A DNA stretch of 64,000 nucleotides from UBA10649 sp963842725 (GCA_963842725.1 CAWJHN010000004.1:1364001-1428000); one strand, 5' to 3'. Shown: positions 23,092-32,743, counted from the stretch's first letter. Notes: a model not told the origin generated them from the sequence alone. Numbers and translations are program-made.

Positions 23092-23437
23092 GCCTCACGC
23101 CTCCGCTGCTGCGCTGCCAGGTGACGCTGGTCACGCTACGCCCTCGCCGGCCTCGATCTGGTGGCGTGGACGGACTCGGCGCTGCGTCCGCCGGAGGCCT
23201 CGCCAGGAGCCGGTCGCCCGTGGCACATTCGGTGAATCCCCGAGTGGTGTCGCCGACGCTCATGCGGCCGAGCGTGATGCGACCGAAATTCAGGCCCGAC
23301 GTTCCAGGGTGCGTGCCTAATCGGCCGGGCCCGGGGTGTCCACGGCTGCGACGGGAGCCCCTCGGCACGACCGGACGCGTACCGTTGATGGTGATGTGAC
23401 GGCGCCTCGCCCGCTGCGATGAAAGGGGCGTGCAGAG
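23092..23437. other. Divergent intergenic region, 346 bp
   Basis: No gene seen. On the minus strand TAGCGT (23138-23133), 41 nt from the phosphoesterase start, is a plausible -10, and the inverted repeat GTGAC-GCTG-GTCAC (23121-23134) overlaps its downstream edge, a possible operator. On the plus strand TACCGT (23380-23385) may serve the ABC genes. Confidence 0.4.
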
Positions 23438-24319
23438 ATGGGCCAGCCAGCGATCTCCACGAGCGACCTGACCAAGCACTACGGACGCGTGGTCGCCCTG
23501 GACGGCCTGGACCTTGAGGTGCGGCCGGGCGAGATCTTCGGGTTCCTGGGTCCCAACGGGTCCGGGAAGACGACCACGATCCGGTTGCTGCTGGGCCTGA
23601 TCCGGCCCACACGGGGAGCCGCGGCCATCATGGGAATCCCGGCGGGCGACGTCGAACGATCCCACCGGCACGTGGCGTACGTGGCCGGTGACGTGGCGCT
23701 GTGGCCACAGCTGACCGGGCGCGAGACGCTGGACCTCCTCGGCAACGTGTCCGGGACGGTTGACGCCGCGTATCGGGCCGAGCTCATCGAGCAGCTGGGT
23801 GTCGACCCGTCGCAGAAGGTGCGTTCCTACTCGAAGGGCAATCGGCAGAAGATCGCGCTGGTCGCCGCCTTCATGAGCCGTTCCGACGTCCTGCTCCTCG
23901 ACGAGCCGACCGCCGGCCTCGACCCGCTGATGGAGGAGCAGTTCCAGGTCATGGCCCGCGAGGCCGCCGCGCGCGGCCAGACGATCTTCCTGTCCTCGCA
24001 CATCCTCGACGAGGTCCAGGACCTGTGCGACCGGGTGGGGATCCTGCGAGCCGGTCGCCTCGTCGAGGTCGCAGCGTTGGAGGACTTGAGGCAGATCGGC
24101 TCGATCATCGTCGAGGTGGTCGTCGCGGGTCCGATGCCGATGCTCGACCAGGTTCCCGGCGTCACGGCGGTCGAGCCGATCCCCGGTGTCGCGGGCGGCC
24201 TGCGGATCACCGTCGCCGGCTCGCCGACGGGACTGCTGGCGCGGCTCGCGACCGTGCAGGTCGTCCGCCTGCGGACGTTGGAGCCGTCGCTGGAGGAGAT
24301 CTTCCTGACCTACTACTGA
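23438..24319 (+). CDS. ABC-2 type exporter, ATP-binding subunit
   Basis: ATPase of 293 aa that drives the permease encoded just downstream. Walker A GPNGSGKTTT near 41-50, signature SYSKGNRQKIALVAAF near 130, Walker B VLLLDEPTAGLDP near 150 and switch His in LSSHILDEVQD near 185 are intact. The residues GLDLEVRPGEIFGFLGPNG and the C-terminal accessory domain (RTLEPSLEEIFLTYY) are typical of drug/antibiotic exporters of the DrrA or CcmA-like group. The signature is YSKGNRQK rather than LSGGQ, which is normal for this subfamily. The permease starts 53 nt later. Confidence 0.9.
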   Translation: MGQPAISTSDLTKHYGRVVALDGLDLEVRPGEIFGFLGPNGSGKTTTIRLLLGLIRPTRGAAAIMGIPAGDVERSHRHVAYVAGDVALWPQLTGRETLDLLGNVSGTVDAAYRAELIEQLGVDPSQKVRSYSKGNRQKIALVAAFMSRSDVLLLDEPTAGLDPLMEEQFQVMAREAAARGQTIFLSSHILDEVQDLCDRVGILRAGRLVEVAALEDLRQIGSIIVEVVVAGPMPMLDQVPGVTAVEPIPGVAGGLRITVAGSPTGLLARLATVQVVRLRTLEPSLEEIFLTYY

Positions 24320-24372
24320 CCCCCCATCGACCCTCGACTCGACACCCGACACTCCCGGGAGGAGGCCACCGG

Positions 24373-26016
24373 ATGACCGCGACACAGGCTCCCCCGACCA
24401 CCCTGCGTGGGGAGACGACCCGTGCTCCGCGTCCGGCACGCGCGGTCGCGCGGATCACGGCGCGGCTCACCAGGCGGGGCACCATCGCGATCAGCGTCGG
24501 CGTGGGGATCCTTCTGGGCCTGGAGGCGGTCGCCTTCGAGTCCGGCTACCCCGATGCGGCGTCGCGCGCTGCCCTGACGGTGTGGGCCCAGGATCCCAGC
24601 ATCCGGATCATCGCCGGACCCGGAAGCGGCGTGGAGACGATCGGCGGGTTCGCGATCTGGGATGCGGGCCTGTACCTGACCTTGATCCTGGGCGCCTGGG
24701 CGGTGACCATGGCCGCGCGCGTCCTGCGCGGGGACGAGGCGCTGGGACGCACTGAGAATCTCCTCGTCGGCCCGATCCGGCCCGCCCGAGCCCTATCCGT
24801 CCAGGTCCTGATCCTGCTCGCCGCCTGCCTGACGGTCGGCGTCGTCGTCTCCGCGGCGCTGGTCCTCGCCGGGGCGGACGCGGCCGGGTCCGTGCTGTAC
24901 GGCGCCGTCATCATCGGCTACTGCGCCGCGCTCGTCGGGATCGTGGCGCTCGCATCCCAGGTCCTCGGGACCAGGATCGGTGCGCTCGGCGCATCGGCGT
25001 CGATCCTCGCCGTGCTCATCCTCCTGCGGATGGCCGGCAACAGTGCGGACTCGCGCGCATGGCTGACGTGGCTCACGCCCGGTGGCTGGGTTGATCAGGC
25101 GCGGGCATTCAGCGACAACCGCTGGGCGGTCCTGCTCATCCCAATCGCGGTGACGACAGCGCTCCTCGGAGCCGCAGCGGCCATCCGCCGGCAACGGGAC
25201 ACCGGCGCCGGACTCGTGGCCGCGAGGCAGACGCACCGGTCGCATCGGTGGGGCCTGAGCAGTCCTGCGGCATTCGCGTGGCGAAGCAATCAGGGCGTCC
25301 TGCTCGCCTGGGCTGCGGGGGTCGCGGCGGCCGGACTGACCGTGGGTGCCCTTCTGCCGACCGTCGAGGACAACCTCGCCACCGACGCGGGCTTCCAGCA
25401 GATCCTGGCGGCCATGGGCATCGACGTCGTCGACGTGACGCGCAGCTTCGTCGGCCTGTGGGCCACCATCCTTGGCCTGGTCATCGCCGTGTACTCCGCT
25501 TTCCGGGTGGGGTCTGCGCGCGCCGAGGAGGCGTCCTCTCGGGTCGAGTTCCTCCTCACCCGGCCGCTTCGACGCTGGCGCTGGCTCGGAGGGCACGTGG
25601 TCTGCCTGGTCGTCTCGGTGGTCGTGCTCTGCGCCACGGGAGCCACGGCGATGTGGCTCGCGGGCCTGGCCACCGGGGCGAGGCTGACCGCGGCTGACGC
25701 CTTCGTATCCATGTTCAACGTGGCGCCGGCAGTGATGGTGTTCGCCGGACTCGGCGTCCTCGCGTTCGGCGTCGTGCCCCGCCTGACCGTGGCCGTCGGA
25801 GCCACCGCGGCCGTCGCGTGCTTCGTCATCGAGCTGGTGGGCCCGGTCCTGGAATGGCCCGCCTGGGTGCTGGGCGTCTCGCCCTTCCACCACCTTGCGG
25901 CGGTCCCGGTCGATCCCTTCGGGCTGCCCGCGGCAATCGCGATGACCGCGATCGGGATCGGGCTCGCCGTCGCGGGAATCGCCGCTTTCGAACGGAGAGA
26001 CCTCGTCGGTGGCTGA
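24373..26016 (+). CDS. ABC exporter permease, polyketide-antibiotic-exporter type (COG3559-like)
   Basis: Membrane subunit of 547 aa with about twelve hydrophobic segments in two similar halves: residues about 35-280 and 305-547. Both halves carry a cytoplasmic segment of the form LGRTENLLVGPIRPARAL and ASSRVEFLLTRPLRRWRWL, showing an internal duplication. A basic 30-residue N-terminus precedes the first helix. ATG 24373 has GGAGGAGG 9 nt upstream; the open frame before it is the antisense-quality tail of the ATPase gene. No biosynthetic cluster lies nearby, so self-protection or general export is more likely than export of a local product. Confidence 0.83.
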   Translation: MTATQAPPTTLRGETTRAPRPARAVARITARLTRRGTIAISVGVGILLGLEAVAFESGYPDAASRAALTVWAQDPSIRIIAGPGSGVETIGGFAIWDAGLYLTLILGAWAVTMAARVLRGDEALGRTENLLVGPIRPARALSVQVLILLAACLTVGVVVSAALVLAGADAAGSVLYGAVIIGYCAALVGIVALASQVLGTRIGALGASASILAVLILLRMAGNSADSRAWLTWLTPGGWVDQARAFSDNRWAVLLIPIAVTTALLGAAAAIRRQRDTGAGLVAARQTHRSHRWGLSSPAAFAWRSNQGVLLAWAAGVAAAGLTVGALLPTVEDNLATDAGFQQILAAMGIDVVDVTRSFVGLWATILGLVIAVYSAFRVGSARAEEASSRVEFLLTRPLRRWRWLGGHVVCLVVSVVVLCATGATAMWLAGLATGARLTAADAFVSMFNVAPAVMVFAGLGVLAFGVVPRLTVAVGATAAVACFVIELVGPVLEWPAWVLGVSPFHHLAAVPVDPFGLPAAIAMTAIGIGLAVAGIAAFERRDLVGG

Positions 26017-26040
26017 GCGCCATCCGGGAGCGGGCGTGGA

Positions 26041-26046
26041 TACGTT
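26041..26046 (+). promoter_or_regulatory. -10 hexamer (TACGTT) upstream of glgX
   Basis: Ends 6 nt before GTG 26053 (leaderless option) and 33 nt before ATG 26080 (short-leader option). Confidence 0.45.
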
Positions 26047-26079
26047 TGTCGGGTGGCCCACCGTCGATTGGGAGGCACC

Positions 26080-28200
26080 ATGGATGTCCAGCCCGGCAGG
26101 CCCCTGCCCGTGGGGGTGACCCTCTCCGACGGAGGAGCAAACGTCTCGATCGTGTCGGCCAACGCGGAGTCGGCCACGCTGTGCCTCATCGGTGCGGACG
26201 GCTCCGAGGAACGACTGCTCCTGCCGGAGCGCGACTTCGGGGTCTGGCACGGATTCGTGCCGGGTATGGGCCCGGGCCAGCGATACGGCTTTCGACTCGC
26301 GGGCCCGTACGCCCCCGAGCGTGGGATGCGGTTCGATCCGGACAAGCTGCTGGTGGATCCGTACGCGCGCGCGTTGACCGGGGCGGTCTCGTACGGACCG
26401 GCCATCTACGGGTACGCTCCGGGCGACCGGTCACGACCGAGCGGGGTCGACTCGGCGGGCAGCGTTCCCATTGCTGTCGTCGTCGACGATGAGTTCGACT
26501 GGGGTGGCGACGTCCGACCCGTGACCCGCGACGCGGACTCCGTCATCTACGAGGTGCACGTCAAGGGCTTCACCCAGCAGCACCCCGGCATCCCAGAGGG
26601 CCTGCGGGGGACGTATGCCGGCCTGGCGCACCCGGCCGCCATCTCGCACCTCGTCGACCTGGGCGTGACCGCGGTCGAACTGCTGCCGGTGCATCACTCG
26701 ATCACCGAGCCGTCGGTGCACGCTCGCGGGCTCGTCAACTACTGGGGCTACAACACGCTCGGCTTCTTCGCCCCGAACGCCGGGTACTCGGCCGCCGTGC
26801 GTGCCGGGCGCGTCGGCGGCCAGGTTGCGGAGTTCAAGTCCATGGTCGCGGCGTTGCACGCGGCCGGTCTGCAGGTCATCCTCGACGTCGTCTACAACCA
26901 CACTGCCGAGGCGGGAGCCGACGGGCCCACCCTGTCCTTCAGGGGCATCGACAACGCCAACTACTACCGGTTGGCCGCGTCCGACCCGTCCGCCTACGTC
27001 GACACCACCGGCTGCGGGAACGCGCTCAATGCCGACTCGGTCATCGTGCTGCGGATGATCATGGACTCGTTGCGCTACTGGGTCGAGCAGATGCACGTGG
27101 ACGGGTTCCGATTCGATCTGGCCACGACGCTGGGGCGCGAGGACGGCGTCTTCGAGCGGACCGCCTCGTTCTTCGACATCATCGCCCAGGACCCGGTGCT
27201 GTCCGAGGTCAGGCTCATCGCCGAGCCGTGGGACGTCGGCCAGGGCGACTCCTACGACGTGGGCCGGTTCCCGGCGATGTGGAGCGAGTGGAACGGGCGC
27301 TATCGCGACACCGTCCGGGACTTCTGGCGCGGCACCGGGGGACTCCTGCCCTCGTACGCGACCCGCATCACGGGGTCGTCCGACATCTACGGAGGGTGGC
27401 TTCGGCGACCGACCGCCTCCGTCAACTTCGTCACAGCGCACGACGGGCTCACCCTCCGAGATCTGGTGACCTACGACGCCAAGCACAATGAGGCGAACCT
27501 CGAGGGCAATCGCGACGGCACGAACGACAACTACTCATGGAATCGAGGAGTCGAGGGCCCGACGGACGAGCCGGGCGTCGTGGCGGCGCGGGCCCAGGCG
27601 CAGCGGACGATGCTGGCGGCGCTGCTCACCTCGTTCGGCGTGCCGATGATCCTGGGGGGCGACGAGCTGGGCAGGACCCAGCAGGGCAACAACAACGCCT
27701 ACTGCCAGGACAATCCCATCGCCTGGTACGACTGGGCGGGCGCGGATGCCGATCTGCTGGCCTTCGTCAGGAGGCTGGTCCGGCTGCGCCACGACCATCC
27801 GGTCCTGCGGCGCCGGCGCTTCCTGACCGGTGCCGACGTCTGGGAGGTCGCCTGGTTCACGCCCTCCGGGACGGCCATGGACGACGGCGACTGGGCCGAT
27901 CCCCACGCGCGGGCGGTCGCGGTCTACCTCGACGGTCAGGACTCGCCGGACGTGGCCGCCAACGGCACCCCGCTGCTGGACGACGACCTGCTTATCTGCG
28001 TGAACGCATGGTGGGAGCCGATCGACTTCGTCATACCGGAGCAGGACGACGGCACGGTCTGGTCGCACGCCATCGACACGGCCGACCCATCCCGAGGCAC
28101 TCAGCCGGAGGCGGACCTGGTGGCGGGATCCGTCGTCACGGTCGCCGGTCGAAGCCTGGTCGTGCTGTTGGGAAGGCGGGGGCCGGGCACGCCCGCGTGA
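26080..28200 (+). CDS. glgX: Glycogen debranching enzyme (isoamylase-type)
   Basis: Cleaves alpha-1,6 branches of glycogen; 706 aa. An N-terminal CBM48 domain (MDVQPGRPLPVGVTLSDGGA) matches the usual GlgX start, so ATG 26080 with GGGAGG upstream is chosen over the in-frame GTG 26053, although that GTG lies 6 nt after a good -10. The GH13 barrel is complete: YEVHVKGFTQQHPG, ILDVVYNHTAE, nucleophile Asp in VDGFRFDLATTLGRE, acid Glu in LIAEPWDVGQGDSYDVG, and the transition-state Asp in FVTAHDGLTLRDL, then KHNEANLEGNRDGTNDN. No other glycogen genes are near; it is followed 37 nt later by a transporter gene with its own promoter. Confidence 0.93.
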   Translation: MDVQPGRPLPVGVTLSDGGANVSIVSANAESATLCLIGADGSEERLLLPERDFGVWHGFVPGMGPGQRYGFRLAGPYAPERGMRFDPDKLLVDPYARALTGAVSYGPAIYGYAPGDRSRPSGVDSAGSVPIAVVVDDEFDWGGDVRPVTRDADSVIYEVHVKGFTQQHPGIPEGLRGTYAGLAHPAAISHLVDLGVTAVELLPVHHSITEPSVHARGLVNYWGYNTLGFFAPNAGYSAAVRAGRVGGQVAEFKSMVAALHAAGLQVILDVVYNHTAEAGADGPTLSFRGIDNANYYRLAASDPSAYVDTTGCGNALNADSVIVLRMIMDSLRYWVEQMHVDGFRFDLATTLGREDGVFERTASFFDIIAQDPVLSEVRLIAEPWDVGQGDSYDVGRFPAMWSEWNGRYRDTVRDFWRGTGGLLPSYATRITGSSDIYGGWLRRPTASVNFVTAHDGLTLRDLVTYDAKHNEANLEGNRDGTNDNYSWNRGVEGPTDEPGVVAARAQAQRTMLAALLTSFGVPMILGGDELGRTQQGNNNAYCQDNPIAWYDWAGADADLLAFVRRLVRLRHDHPVLRRRRFLTGADVWEVAWFTPSGTAMDDGDWADPHARAVAVYLDGQDSPDVAANGTPLLDDDLLICVNAWWEPIDFVIPEQDDGTVWSHAIDTADPSRGTQPEADLVAGSVVTVAGRSLVVLLGRRGPGTPA

Positions 28201-28225
28201 GCGCCCATCGCCGCCTGCCGAGATC

Positions 28226-28231
28226 GATACT
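28226..28231 (+). promoter_or_regulatory. -10 hexamer (GATACT) for the MmpL-like gene
   Basis: Ends 6 nt before ATG 28238; the gap itself reads GGAGGC, so a leaderless message and a ribosome site cannot be told apart here. Confidence 0.4.
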
Positions 28232-28237
28232 GGAGGC

Positions 28238-30379
28238 ATGCGCGCAGTCGCCGCATTCCTCTACGACCGTCGCTGGCTGGTCCTCGCTGCCTGGGCCGTC
28301 ATCCTGCTGGTGCTGCTGGCCACGGCGCGCCTGGTGGGCCCGTCCTACCAGTTCGACATGGCCGTCGAGAGCTCCGAGTCCGTCAGGGCGCTCGACCTGA
28401 TCGACGAGCACACCCCAGGTACTCCCGGCGAGCAGTTGACCATCGTGTGGCGGCTGCCCGACGCGACGGAGGAGGGCGCGAGCGAGAATCGCATCAGCCG
28501 ACTGCTGGCGACGATCGCGGGCATGAGCCACGTCCGGTCCGTGACGGACCCCTACGCATCGCCCGAGGGGGCGTCCTACCTGGCACCCGACGGCAGGACC
28601 GGCTACGCGATCGTCACCATGGACGCGGTCGTCTCCGAGCTCCCGCCGGAGGACGTGAACGCGGTGGCCGACCTGGCCGAGGCGACGAGCGAGTGCTTGG
28701 CGGACTGCCCCGACCCGGGCGTGCTGACCGTTGCGGTATCGGGGCAGGCGCTGCAGCAGACCCGGTCCCCGATGCCGAGCACCAGCGAGGGACTGGGCTT
28801 CGGGATCGCGGCCGTGATCCTGCTGCTGGCCTTCGGATCCGTCCTCGCCGCGGCCCTGCCGATCATCAACGCCGTGGTGGCCATGGGTGCCGCACTGGCC
28901 ACCGTCACGCTGGTGAGCCAGGTGGTCGCCCTGCCCTCGTTCGGGCCGCAGATGATGAGCCTGATCGGCATCGGTGTCGGCATCGACTATGCGCTCTTCG
29001 TCGTCTCCCGCCACCGGGCCGGTGTCATGCGGGGCCTGCCGATCCGGGAGTCGGTGCTCGAGGCCTACGACACGTCGGGCCGGGCGGTCCTGTTCGCCGG
29101 GCTCACCGTGGTCGTCTCCCTGCTCGGCATCCTCATCGCCCGGGTGGGCTTCATGAACGGCCTGGGCATCGCGACGAGCATCGGGGTGCTGCTCACGATG
29201 GTCGTGACCCTGACGCTGCTGCCGGCGTTGCTCGGCTTCCTGGGTTCGCACGTGCTCGGCCGCCGGGCGCGGCGCGAACTGCGCGAACTGGGCCCGCACG
29301 ATGACGAGCGCTCGACGCGGTGGGGGGAGTGGTCCATGCTCATCCAGCGCCGCCCCTGGCTGTTCATCGCCGTGGGGGGAGTCATCCTCGGCGTGCTGGC
29401 CGTACCCGCGGCGTCCCTGCGGCTCGGCGGGACCGACCAGGGAGCCGATGCACCGGGTTCCACCACGAGGGTCGCGTACGACCTCCTGGCGGCGGCGTTC
29501 GGGCAGGGGATCAACGGGCCGATCCTGGTGGTGTCATCCGAGGCGGACGCTGAAGGCCTGCGCACGGCGCAGCAGCGGGTGGCGGCCACCGCGGGCGTCG
29601 TCGCGGTCACCCCCGTGCAGTCGACACCCGATGGAATCGTGTCGTTCTTCTCAGCGATCCCCGAGGGGCGAGCGCAGGACAGCGCAACGAGCGACCTCGT
29701 CGAGCGGCTCCGCACCGAGGTGCTGCCCGACGCGTCGCCGGGGCGGCCCATCCTCGTCAGCGGCATGACGGCTCTGCTCGACGATGTGGCGGACTCCATC
29801 GCGGGGAAGCTCCCGTGGTTCCTGCTCGGCGTGCTCGGACTGTCCTCCCTGCTGCTGATGTTCGTCTTCCGCTCGATCGCGATCCCCATCAAGGCTGCGG
29901 TGATGAACCTGGCCGTTGCCGCAGCGACGTTCGGGGTGCTGGCCGCGGTGTTCCAGTGGGGATGGGGCGCCGGGCTGATCGGCCTGACGGGCGACACGCC
30001 GTTCCTGTCGTACCTGCCGATCCTCCTGCTGGCGGTGCTGTTCGGGCTCTCGATGGACTACCAGGTGTTCCTGGTGTCCCGGATGCGCGAGGAATGGATC
30101 AGCACCGGGGACAACACCAAGGCCGTGACCCTCGGCCTGTCCGAGACCGGCAAGGTGATCACGGCCGCGGCGCTGATCATGGTGTGCGTCTTCACGGCCT
30201 TCGTGACCGCGGGGGAGCCGGCCCTGAAGATGAGCGGTCTCGGCATGGCGATAGCCGTGTTCCTCGACGCCTTCCTCGTGCGATCCCTGCTGGTACCGGC
30301 GCTCATGCAGGTGCTCGGTCGCTGGAACTGGTGGATACCTCGGTGGCTGGATCGGATCATGCCCCGCATCACCGTGTGA
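28238..30379 (+). CDS. MMPL/RND-family membrane transporter
   Basis: Proton-driven exporter-like membrane protein of 713 aa with the two-fold MMPL arrangement: a first helix (residues 12-32), an extracytoplasmic loop domain, six helices to about 370, a second loop domain and five more helices. Each half carries the conserved motif with a charged residue within the membrane: GVGIDYALFVVSRHRAG near 250 and LFGLSMDYQVFLVSRMREEW near 605. A basic Arg-rich cytoplasmic segment (HVLGRRARRELRELGPHDDE) links the halves. In actinobacteria such proteins export lipids or siderophores; nothing nearby tells the cargo. Confidence 0.88.
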   Translation: MRAVAAFLYDRRWLVLAAWAVILLVLLATARLVGPSYQFDMAVESSESVRALDLIDEHTPGTPGEQLTIVWRLPDATEEGASENRISRLLATIAGMSHVRSVTDPYASPEGASYLAPDGRTGYAIVTMDAVVSELPPEDVNAVADLAEATSECLADCPDPGVLTVAVSGQALQQTRSPMPSTSEGLGFGIAAVILLLAFGSVLAAALPIINAVVAMGAALATVTLVSQVVALPSFGPQMMSLIGIGVGIDYALFVVSRHRAGVMRGLPIRESVLEAYDTSGRAVLFAGLTVVVSLLGILIARVGFMNGLGIATSIGVLLTMVVTLTLLPALLGFLGSHVLGRRARRELRELGPHDDERSTRWGEWSMLIQRRPWLFIAVGGVILGVLAVPAASLRLGGTDQGADAPGSTTRVAYDLLAAAFGQGINGPILVVSSEADAEGLRTAQQRVAATAGVVAVTPVQSTPDGIVSFFSAIPEGRAQDSATSDLVERLRTEVLPDASPGRPILVSGMTALLDDVADSIAGKLPWFLLGVLGLSSLLLMFVFRSIAIPIKAAVMNLAVAAATFGVLAAVFQWGWGAGLIGLTGDTPFLSYLPILLLAVLFGLSMDYQVFLVSRMREEWISTGDNTKAVTLGLSETGKVITAAALIMVCVFTAFVTAGEPALKMSGLGMAIAVFLDAFLVRSLLVPALMQVLGRWNWWIPRWLDRIMPRITV

Positions 30380-30399
30380 CGTCCCCGCGACTGGGGCGG

Positions 30400-31584
30400 T
30401 CAGCCGTCGGCGATGGGTCGGGTGGCCCCGGCGATCAGGAGACCGAGGGCGAGCAGACCGGCCGTGACGGTGAGTGCACGCAGGACGCCCGCCTCGTTGC
30501 CGAGGAGCCCGACCAGCGGTGGACCGGCGAGGAAGGCCACATAGCCGATCGTCGCAACGACGCTGACGCGTCCAGCGGCGTACCGCTGCTGGTCGGCCGC
30601 AGCGCTCATGCCGACGGGGAAGCCCAGCGCGGTGCCCAGGCCCCAGAGCGCCGTGCCGAGCATCGCCGCCGCCAGGCTGGGCCCGAACACGACGATCAGC
30701 AGGCCGACCAGGGCGATCCCGGCCGACGTGCGCAGCACCGGGACGCGCCCGAACCGGTCGAGCACCTGGGTGCCGTACCAGCGACCGATGGTCATCGACG
30801 CCACGAAGACTCCGTACGCCAGGGACCCGAGGGCTGCGCTGGCGCCGTACCCGTCGATCGTCGCGACGCCGATCCAGTCGTTCGCGGTGCCCTCCGCGAA
30901 CGCCATCGTCAGGACGAAGAGGCCGATGAGCAGGGTGCGCGGCTCGGTCCAGGCCTTGAGCGGATGCGTGCGGTCCTGGTGCTCGTCGCGCTGCTCGGTG
31001 CCTGCCGGCAGGAAGCCTCGCGTCGAGAGCGGCATCGCGACGGCGATGAGCACGGCGACGAGGACGAGGTTCACCGTGACCGACACGCCCAGCGCGTTCA
31101 TGGCCGCCCCGAGCAGGGCGCCGACGACAGTGCCCACGCTGAAGGCAGCATGGAAGCGCGACATGATCGAGCGATCGAGGTGCTGCTCGACGGCCGCTCC
31201 CTCGACGTTCATGGCCACGTCCCAGGCGCCATTCCCGAAGCCGAAGAGCAGCAGGCCGATCACGACGGGAGCGACACCGACCAGCACGCCCATGCCGGCG
31301 ACGGCAAGCCCCGTCGCGGCGACCACCGACATCACGACGATGGTCCGCGCGGCGCCGATTCGGTGCACGATCAGGCCTGCTGAGGGAAGGGCGATCAGGG
31401 AGCCGACCGCCAGGCCCAGCAGTACCAGGCCCAGGCCGGCCGGACTCAGGCCGAGTTCCTCGCGCACCTGCGGGATCCGGGCCGCCCAGCTGGCGAAGGC
31501 GAGGCCGGCGCCGATGAACACCAGGTAGACGCCCCGCGTTGCCCGACCCAGGGCCGGGGCATCGTGCGGGGGCGAGGGGCTCAC
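30400..31584 (-). CDS. MFS transporter (YbjJ/fucose-permease-like)
   Basis: Twelve-helix major facilitator, 394 aa. The first helix GVYLVFIGAGLAFASWAARI and the following loop QVREELGLSPAGLGLVLLGLAVGS are typical of the YbjJ branch, and the central loop is at about residues 195-215. GTG 31584 is chosen because TAGCCT lies 7 nt upstream on this strand and the first helix follows at once; a much longer open frame extends over the divergent alcohol dehydrogenase promoter but has no homology. Substrate not known. Tail to tail with the MmpL gene (20 nt). Confidence 0.82.
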   Translation of the reverse strand: MSPSPPHDAPALGRATRGVYLVFIGAGLAFASWAARIPQVREELGLSPAGLGLVLLGLAVGSLIALPSAGLIVHRIGAARTIVVMSVVAATGLAVAGMGVLVGVAPVVIGLLLFGFGNGAWDVAMNVEGAAVEQHLDRSIMSRFHAAFSVGTVVGALLGAAMNALGVSVTVNLVLVAVLIAVAMPLSTRGFLPAGTEQRDEHQDRTHPLKAWTEPRTLLIGLFVLTMAFAEGTANDWIGVATIDGYGASAALGSLAYGVFVASMTIGRWYGTQVLDRFGRVPVLRTSAGIALVGLLIVVFGPSLAAAMLGTALWGLGTALGFPVGMSAAADQQRYAAGRVSVVATIGYVAFLAGPPLVGLLGNEAGVLRALTVTAGLLALGLLIAGATRPIADG

Positions 31585-31591
31585 CGGGGTG

Positions 31592-31597
31592 AGGCTA
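31592..31597 (-). promoter_or_regulatory. Leaderless -10 (TAGCCT) for the MFS gene
   Basis: Seven nt before GTG 31584; the hexamer is identical to the one for the AI-2E-family gene at 60285. Confidence 0.5.
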
Positions 31598-31678
31598 GTG
31601 GTCGGCCCGGATCGCGGGACGAGCCGGCCGGGTGCGGTCGGCCGGCGCCAGCGCTGGCGAGCACTCGTCCCACCGTGC

Positions 31679-31684
31679 CACCCT
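31679..31684 (+). promoter_or_regulatory. Possible leaderless -10 (CACCCT) for the alcohol dehydrogenase
   Basis: Six nt before ATG 31691; a weak hexamer, but there is no ribosome site for this gene. Confidence 0.3.
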
Positions 31685-31690
31685 TGACTC

Positions 31691-32710
31691 ATGCGCGCGT
31701 GGGTCGTCGGCACTCCTGGTCCGATCGCCAGCCGTCCGCTCGTGGCCGCGGAGCGCCCCCTGCCCGTTCCCGGCGTGGGCCAGGTGCGCGTCCGGGTGAC
31801 CTGCTGCGGCGTGTGCCGCACGGACCTTCACCTGGCCGAGGGCGATCTGGCGCCGCGTCACCCGGAGCGGGTGCCCGGCCACGAGGTGGTGGGCGTCGTC
31901 GACGGCGTCGGGCGCGAGGCCCGGCGCCTCGCCGTGGGCCAGCGCATCGGAGTGGCCTGGCTGGGCGGCACCTGCGGGGCCTGCCGCTACTGCCGTTCGG
32001 GTCGCGAGAACCTGTGCACGTCGCCGACGTTCACCGGATGGGACGTGGACGGTGGGTATGCCGAGTACTGCCTCGTCGACGAGCGCTTCGCCTACGTGCT
32101 GCCTGACGACCTCGAGGACGAGCAGGCCGCGCCGCTGCTGTGCGCGGGCATCATCGGGTATCGAGCGCTTCGAACGGCCTCGGTGCCGCCGGGCGGCAGC
32201 CTGGGCATCTACGGCTTCGGCGGCTCGGCTCACCTGACCGCCCAGCTCGCCCTTGCGCAGGGGCTCCGCGTGCACGTCATGACCCGAGGCGAGCACAACC
32301 GCAGACTGGCGGCCGACCTGGGATGCGACTCCGTCACCGACGCGACCGGCCAGCCCCCGGAGCGCCTCGACGGTGCGGTCCTCTTCGCCCCCGCAGGCGA
32401 CCTGGTCCCGGTTGCCCTGCGGGCGCTCGGTCGCGGCGGAACCCTGGCGACGGCGGGCATCTGGCTGTCGGACATCCCGCCCCTGCACTACGAGCAGGAC
32501 CTGTTCTACGAGCGGGTGCTGCGAAGCGTGACAGCCAACACGCGCGTCGACGGCGAGGAGTTCCTGCGGCTGGCTCAGCGGCTCGCGATCCGGGCGACCA
32601 CGGTGGCGTACTCGATGGACGACGCGGACAAAGCGCTCGCCGATCTCGCGGCGGGCGCCTTCGGCGGCGCGGCCGTCCTGCATGTGGACGGGATCCCAGG
32701 CTCGCGGTGA
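31691..32710 (+). CDS. Zinc-dependent alcohol dehydrogenase (medium-chain family)
   Basis: NAD(P)-dependent oxidoreductase of 339 aa. The catalytic zinc ligands lie in CCGVCRTDLHLAEG (Cys39) and VPGHEVVG (His near 63), and the structural zinc site is GGTCGACRYCRSGRENLC (four Cys near 93-107). The Rossmann fold is GIYGFGGSAHLTAQLA. The FGGSAH version of the glycine motif is typical of the AdhP/YogA-like zinc-binding branch. No ribosome site precedes ATG 31691, consistent with a leaderless message. Divergent from the MFS gene. Confidence 0.88.
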   Translation: MRAWVVGTPGPIASRPLVAAERPLPVPGVGQVRVRVTCCGVCRTDLHLAEGDLAPRHPERVPGHEVVGVVDGVGREARRLAVGQRIGVAWLGGTCGACRYCRSGRENLCTSPTFTGWDVDGGYAEYCLVDERFAYVLPDDLEDEQAAPLLCAGIIGYRALRTASVPPGGSLGIYGFGGSAHLTAQLALAQGLRVHVMTRGEHNRRLAADLGCDSVTDATGQPPERLDGAVLFAPAGDLVPVALRALGRGGTLATAGIWLSDIPPLHYEQDLFYERVLRSVTANTRVDGEEFLRLAQRLAIRATTVAYSMDDADKALADLAAGAFGGAAVLHVDGIPGSR

Positions 32711-32711
32711 G

Positions 32712-32743
32712 CCGCCGGGCGCCGATCGATCGTCACCCGGCGG
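32712..32743. terminator. Hairpin between convergent genes
   Basis: CCGCCGGG (32712-32719) pairs with CCCGGCGG (32736-32743), 8 bp, around a loop that itself contains the palindrome CGATCGATCG. It overlaps the stop codon of the minus-strand gene. Confidence 0.45.

Noticed and set aside
26053..26080. GTG 26053 as the glgX start
   Set aside because: Although a -10 lies 6 nt upstream, the homologous GlgX N-terminus begins at ATG 26080 with a ribosome site, so the -10 is read as giving a short leader.
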